Shown one piece after another: positions 6,385 to 8,963 of a stretch of 8,963 bases of DNA. The notes beneath the pieces are model-generated. The model worked only from the letters and a program-made list of their open reading frames with translations. It ran no database searches and had not been told where the DNA came from. The stretch is from an uncultured Polymorphobacter sp. Lineage in GTDB: Bacteria > Pseudomonadota > Alphaproteobacteria > Sphingomonadales > Sphingomonadaceae. The stretch spans positions 1 to 8,963 of the forward strand of contig CALDHQ010000689.1 in assembly GCA_937894055.1 (NCBI GenBank). Direction: 5' to 3'. A program made the position numbers and the translations under genes. The stretch's first letter is position 1. Every line of letters starts with the position of its first letter.

Positions 6385-6420
6385 AAGGGCGGGAGCGGCA
6401 ACGCTTCCGCCCTTTGTTTT
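6385..6420 (+). terminator. Intrinsic terminator of clpX
   Basis: AAGGGCGGGAGC (6385-6396) pairs with GCTTCCGCCCTT (6403-6414) over 12 bp with a single G-T wobble and a 6-base loop (GGCAAC). TGTTTT follows. It lies 31 bases after the clpX stop and is a classical rho-independent terminator, which should separate clpX from the small unit downstream. Confidence 0.85.
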
Positions 6421-6519
6421 GTGCGGCGTTGGCGGGCACCATTTGCGACACAGCCAGTGCAAATTTCCGCTTGCAATCGTGGCCGGTCAGGATGATCCTG
6501 CAGATCCCTGAAACAGGCG

Positions 6520-6609
6520 AAAGGAGGTGGTCTAGTGTCTCATTGTTCCACGTTGTGCACTGGTAACTTGGGTGTTGTGGTCGAGATCGCAACGGAATAG
6601 CCCATCTCC
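6520..6609 (+). promoter_or_regulatory. Extended Shine-Dalgarno with a complementary sequestering octamer
   Basis: AAAGGAGGTGGTCT (6520-6533) can pair with the whole 3' end of alphaproteobacterial 16S rRNA over about 14 positions if two wobbles are allowed, far more than any other gene in this window. Directly after the stop of the small ORF, CCATCTCC (6602-6609) is complementary to GGAGGTGG (6523-6530): seven Watson-Crick pairs and one G-U. The octamer overlaps by two bases the stem of the hairpin at 6608-6622, so ribosome-site pairing and that hairpin compete. This suggests a switch-like fold, but it is inferred by eye without energy calculation. Confidence 0.4.
6535..6600 (+). CDS. Putative 21-residue small protein or leader peptide
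   Basis: GTG 6535 opens a 21-codon frame starting MSHCSTLCTGNLGVV and ending VEIATE, with TAG at 6598-6600. It is preceded at 7 bases by AGGAGGT within an unusually long ribosome-binding site, which is the main reason to believe in it. The peptide has two cysteines (4 and 8), no membrane segment, no charged cluster, and no obvious run of a single amino acid that would mark a classical attenuator. Codon usage (TCT, CAT, TGT, TTG, GGT, GTT) is unlike the G/C-ending codons of the neighbours. It could be a real small protein, a peptide whose translation controls RNA folding, or a chance frame inside a non-coding RNA. I do not recognise a homolog. Confidence 0.4.
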   Translation: MSHCSTLCTGNLGVVVEIATE

Positions 6610-6630
6610 GGTTCGCAACCGGCAATGTGG

Positions 6631-6661
6631 GAGCCGCCCGGTCAAGCCGGGCGGCTCTTTT
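6631..6661 (+). terminator. Strong intrinsic terminator on the + strand
   Basis: GAGCCGCCCGG (6631-6641) pairs perfectly with CCGGGCGGCTC (6647-6657) over 11 bp with a 5-base loop, followed by TTTT and then CATTTC. On the minus strand no T-run follows, so it serves the + strand. The enoyl-CoA hydratase gene converges from the right and ends at 6674, so it cannot be that gene's terminator. It therefore marks the end of the small transcript after clpX. Confidence 0.85.
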
Positions 6662-6673
6662 CATTTCAGGCGC

Positions 6674-7456
6674 TTAGCGACCCTTCCACTCCGGCTTGCG
6701 CTTCTGCGCGAACGCCAGCGGGCCTTCCTTGAGGTCTTCCGACTTCCACAGCGCCTGCACCGCCGGGTGCTTCATCTGGCCCGAATAGGCTTCTTCGAGC
6801 GACGGCGTGTCGAGTCCGCGCATCACCACCTGCTTCGACGCGCGCAGCGACAGCGGCGACAGCGTCAGCATCGTATCGGCGAGCGCGCGTGCGGCCGCGG
6901 CGAGCTCGGCCGCCGGCACGACCTGGTGGACGAAGCCGAGTTCCTTGCCCTCGGCCGCGGGCACGCTGCGGCCGGTCAGGATCATGCCCATCGCGCGCTT
7001 GAGGCCGATCTGGCGCGGCAGCCGGTGCAGGCCGCCGGCGAGCGCGGCCAGCCCGACCTTGGGCTCGGGCAGCGCGAAAGTGGCGTTGTCGCTGGCGATG
7101 ATGATGTCGCAGGCCAGCGCGATTTCAAAGCCGCCGCCCATTGCGACGCCGTTGACCGCCGCGATGACCGGCTTGTCGAGGTCATAGCGCGAGGTGATGC
7201 CGGCAAAGCCCGACGGCGGCACCGTCACGGCATTGCCTTCGGCCTGGTAGCGCAAGTCGTTGCCCGCCGAGAATGCGCGGTCGCCGGCACCGGTCAGGAT
7301 GGCGACCCACAGATCGGGGTCGGCAGCGAAATCGTCGAACGCCTGCGCCAGTTCGGCATTGGCCGGCGGATGCAGCGCGTTCATGCGGTCGGGACGGTTG
7401 ATGGTAATGGTCAGGACGTGGCCGTCCTTTTCGACGGTGCAATGTTCATAGGCCAT
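6674..7456 (-). CDS. Enoyl-CoA hydratase/isomerase (crotonase), CaiD-like
   Basis: A 260-residue crotonase-fold protein acting on acyl-CoA thioesters in the cytoplasm. Oxyanion-hole segments are FSAGNDLRYQAEG (62-74) and NGVAMGGGFEIALACD (102-117). The two glutamates expected for hydration are present: Glu111 in GGGFE and Glu131 in ALPEPKVGL. The block FAGITSRYDLDKPVIAAVNG and the C-terminus EGPLAFAQKRKPEWKGR strongly resemble crotonobetainyl-CoA hydratase CaiD of E. coli (261 residues), closer than to generic fatty-acid enoyl-CoA hydratases. No other carnitine genes are visible, so the true substrate could be any enoyl-CoA. GGGGAG ends 7 bases before ATG 7456, and this start matches the family. 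The open frame upstream to 7621 adds a non-homologous stretch and is rejected. It is divergent from the E1-like gene, with a 149-base gap that has no promoter I can call. Confidence 0.9.
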   Translation of the reverse strand: MAYEHCTVEKDGHVLTITINRPDRMNALHPPANAELAQAFDDFAADPDLWVAILTGAGDRAFSAGNDLRYQAEGNAVTVPPSGFAGITSRYDLDKPVIAAVNGVAMGGGFEIALACDIIIASDNATFALPEPKVGLAALAGGLHRLPRQIGLKRAMGMILTGRSVPAAEGKELGFVHQVVPAAELAAAARALADTMLTLSPLSLRASKQVVMRGLDTPSLEEAYSGQMKHPAVQALWKSEDLKEGPLAFAQKRKPEWKGR

Positions 7457-7605
7457 GATGGCACTCCCCGGTGAAGGCCGCGTTTTGCGGCGGATTGGAC
7501 CGACGCGGTTTCGGGCAATTCTCCGCGCGGTGCAAGCGCGAAGCCAATAGCAGTGCGGCATCTTCGGACGGTGACGCGCGGCGTTCGACGCGCTAGGTTG
7601 CGGCG

Positions 7606-8963
7606 ATGACCGCAGCTGCACTTGCCGACACCGACACCATCGCGCTGATCGAGCGCCTCGACGAGCGGCTGCGCTGGCTGAGTTCGTGGACGATCCACAA
7701 CGCCAACCATCTGCGCGACAGCGAAGACGGCCTCAAGGTCGGTGGCCATCAGGCGAGTTGCGCGTCGATTTCGGCAATCATGGCGGCGCTGTATTTCCAC
7801 GCGCTCGGCCCCAACGACAAGGTCGCGGTCAAGCCGCACGCCGGGCCGGTGCTGCACGCCATCCATTATCTGCTGGGTGAGCAGAGCCTCGACCAGTTGC
7901 AGCGCTTCCGCGGGCTGGGCGGCGCGCAGAGCTACCCGAGCCGCACCAAGGACCAAATTCCCGTTGATTTTTCGACCGGCAGCGTCGGGCTCGGCGTCGC
8001 GGTCACGGCGTTCGCGTCGCTGGTGCAGGACTATTTGATCGCCCACGGCCAGCTCGCGCCCGCCGATGCCGGCCGCATGATCGCGCTGATGGGCGACGCC
8101 GAACTCGACGAGGGCAACATCTACGAATGCTTGATCGAGGCCTATAAGCACGACGTTCGCAACTGCTGGTGGGTGGTCGACTACAACCGCCAGTCGCTCG
8201 ATGCGACGACCGCCGACCGCATGTTCCGGCGCTTCGACGACATCTTCGAAACCTGCGGCTGGCGCGTCATCACGCTGAAGCATGGCAAGCTCCAGCAGGC
8301 GGCGTTCAAGCTGCCCGGCGGCAAGGCGCTCGAAGACTGGATCGATACCTGTCCCAACGCCGAATTCGCGGCGCTGACCTATCAGGGCGGCGCGGCGTGG
8401 CGGGCGCGGCTGACGCGCGACATCGGCAGCAAGCGCGGCGTGGCAGGACTGCTCGCCAGCTATGACGACGCGGCGCTGGCGCGGTTGATGACCAACCTCG
8501 GCGGCCATTGCATCGCCAGCCTGATCGAGGCGTTCGACAGCGCGCAGGACGACACGCCGACGCTGTTCATCGCCTATACCGTCAAGGGGCAGGGGCTGCC
8601 GTTCGCCGGCCACAAGGACAATCATTCGGGGCTGATGAACCCCGGCCAGATCCACGGGCTGCGCGACGCGCTGGGCATTGCGCCGGGAGACGAATGGGCG
8701 CCGTTCGGCGGGGTTGGGGACAATGAAGCAGCGCGGCTGAACGCGTTCGTCGCGGCGTCCCCACTAGCACGCGCGCGCCGTGCTGCGCCTGCCGCCGCTG
8801 TCCCCGTGCCATTGCGGCTGCCCGTGCCCGACGGCGCCGAACAATCGACGCAGGCCGCCTTCGGGCGCATCCTGCTCGACCTTGCCAAGGCCGAGGACGC
8901 CGACAGCGCAGCATTGGCGGCGCGCATCGTCACCACCTCGCCCGACGTCACCGTCTCGACCAA
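7606..8963 (+). CDS. Thiamine-diphosphate E1 component, AceE/MdeB-type (partial, runs off the right end)
   Basis: The first 452 residues of a homodimeric 2-oxoacid dehydrogenase E1-like protein, often annotated as transketolase or pyruvate dehydrogenase E1 in this family. The thiamine-diphosphate motif is GDAELDEGN at 163-171 with VVDYN at 190-194, the expected 28-residue spacing from GD to N. AceE-like landmarks are GGHQASCASISAIMAALYFH (46-65), KPHAGPVLHAIHYLLG (76-91), DFSTGSVGLG (121-130) and GHKDNHSGLMNPGQI (335-349). Relatives of this shorter type have roughly 770-800 residues, against about 890 for E. coli AceE, so close to half is outside the window. An in-frame TAG at 7594-7596 makes ATG 7606 the first possible start; only a weak AGGTT precedes it. 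The E1 fold is certain; whether the substrate is pyruvate, 2-oxobutyrate or another 2-oxoacid is not. E2 and E3 genes are not in view. Confidence 0.88.
   Translation, partial: MTAAALADTDTIALIERLDERLRWLSSWTIHNANHLRDSEDGLKVGGHQASCASISAIMAALYFHALGPNDKVAVKPHAGPVLHAIHYLLGEQSLDQLQRFRGLGGAQSYPSRTKDQIPVDFSTGSVGLGVAVTAFASLVQDYLIAHGQLAPADAGRMIALMGDAELDEGNIYECLIEAYKHDVRNCWWVVDYNRQSLDATTADRMFRRFDDIFETCGWRVITLKHGKLQQAAFKLPGGKALEDWIDTCPNAEFAALTYQGGAAWRARLTRDIGSKRGVAGLLASYDDAALARLMTNLGGHCIASLIEAFDSAQDDTPTLFIAYTVKGQGLPFAGHKDNHSGLMNPGQIHGLRDALGIAPGDEWAPFGGVGDNEAARLNAFVAASPLARARRAAPAAAVPVPLRLPVPDGAEQSTQAAFGRILLDLAKAEDADSAALAARIVTTSPDVTVST

Larger units (their letters stand above)
6421..6661 (+). ncRNA. Candidate small transcription unit (structured RNA with a 21-codon ORF)
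   Basis: This 241-base stretch lies between the clpX terminator and its own strong + strand terminator, so something is probably transcribed here independently. In order it holds TGCAA...TTGCA inverted repeats (6458-6475); a small palindrome AGGATgATCCT (6489-6499); a short hairpin CCTG-AAA-CAGG (6507-6517); an extended Shine-Dalgarno (6520-6533); a 21-codon ORF (6535-6600); a hairpin CCGGTT-CGC-AACCGG (6608-6622) flanked by CCCA/TGGG; and the terminator hairpin. Base composition is less GC-biased than the genes on either side, as expected for a conserved RNA or leader rather than a normal gene. I see no clear promoter; TTGCAA (6471-6476) is a possible -35 with no good -10. I cannot match it to a known RNA family. 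It could be a small regulatory RNA, a leader-peptide RNA or a dual-function RNA. Confidence 0.45.

Noticed and set aside
5070..6476. A 468-codon minus-strand open frame over clpX
   Set aside because: Shadow of clpX; all ClpX motifs are intact on the + strand.
7411..8655. A 414-codon minus-strand open frame over the E1-like gene
   Set aside because: Shadow of the 452-codon + strand frame, which has clear thiamine-diphosphate motifs and simply lacks a stop inside the window.
1..8963. CRISPR arrays, insertion sequences, prophage or defence systems
   Set aside because: I saw no regularly spaced direct repeats, transposase motifs, terminal inverted repeats or attachment-site duplication at the tRNA 3' end.

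Overview
This window is a GC-rich bacterial segment. It most likely comes from an alphaproteobacterium, and Sphingomonadales is my best guess. That guess rests on the tRNA-Leu(UAG) - tig - clpP - clpX block, the strong G/C third-position bias, and the trigger factor with an Ala/Lys/Pro-rich tail. No rRNA is present to confirm it.

Layout. Positions 1-540 are abnormal: three short protein-like pieces lie in three different reading frames. They are the start of a four-helix-bundle (S23/IVS-type) protein, an unrecognised Ala/Thr-rich piece, and then a cytochrome bd oxidase subunit II (cydB) that lacks roughly its first 75-80 residues. This is either a rearranged locus or an assembly chimera near a contig end. 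From about 540 onward the sequence is coherent. Truncated cydB is followed by a 38-residue DUF2474 membrane peptide of the cytochrome bd (CIO) type, a secreted YcgJ/Fels-1-type protein, and a convergent small cupin gene. Next come tRNA-Leu(UAG) and the protein-quality-control block tig - clpP - clpX (2631-6353). Between clpX and the next gene, both bounded by good + strand terminators, lies a 240-base stretch. It carries a 21-codon ORF behind an almost full-length Shine-Dalgarno sequence and two hairpins. Beyond it are a CaiD-like enoyl-CoA hydratase on the minus strand and, divergent from it, a thiamine-diphosphate E1 protein of the AceE/MdeB (homodimeric 2-oxoacid dehydrogenase) type that runs off the right edge.

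How the genes work together. Trigger factor receives nascent chains at the ribosome. ClpX unfolds substrates and feeds them to the ClpP peptidase; every catalytic and docking motif is intact. CydB and the DUF2474 peptide belong to a quinol oxidase whose first subunit (cydA) is not in the window, because the sequence breaks inside cydB. The crotonase and the E1-like enzyme suggest acyl-CoA or 2-oxoacid metabolism, but nothing ties them to one pathway.

Most of the window is ordinary housekeeping DNA. The best candidate for something undescribed is the small transcription unit at about 6421-6661. Its Shine-Dalgarno can pair either with 16S rRNA or with a complementary octamer placed directly after the small ORF's stop codon. 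The histidine-rich, repetitive tail of trigger factor, the ATC-start DUF2474 gene and the mosaic left end also deserve a look.
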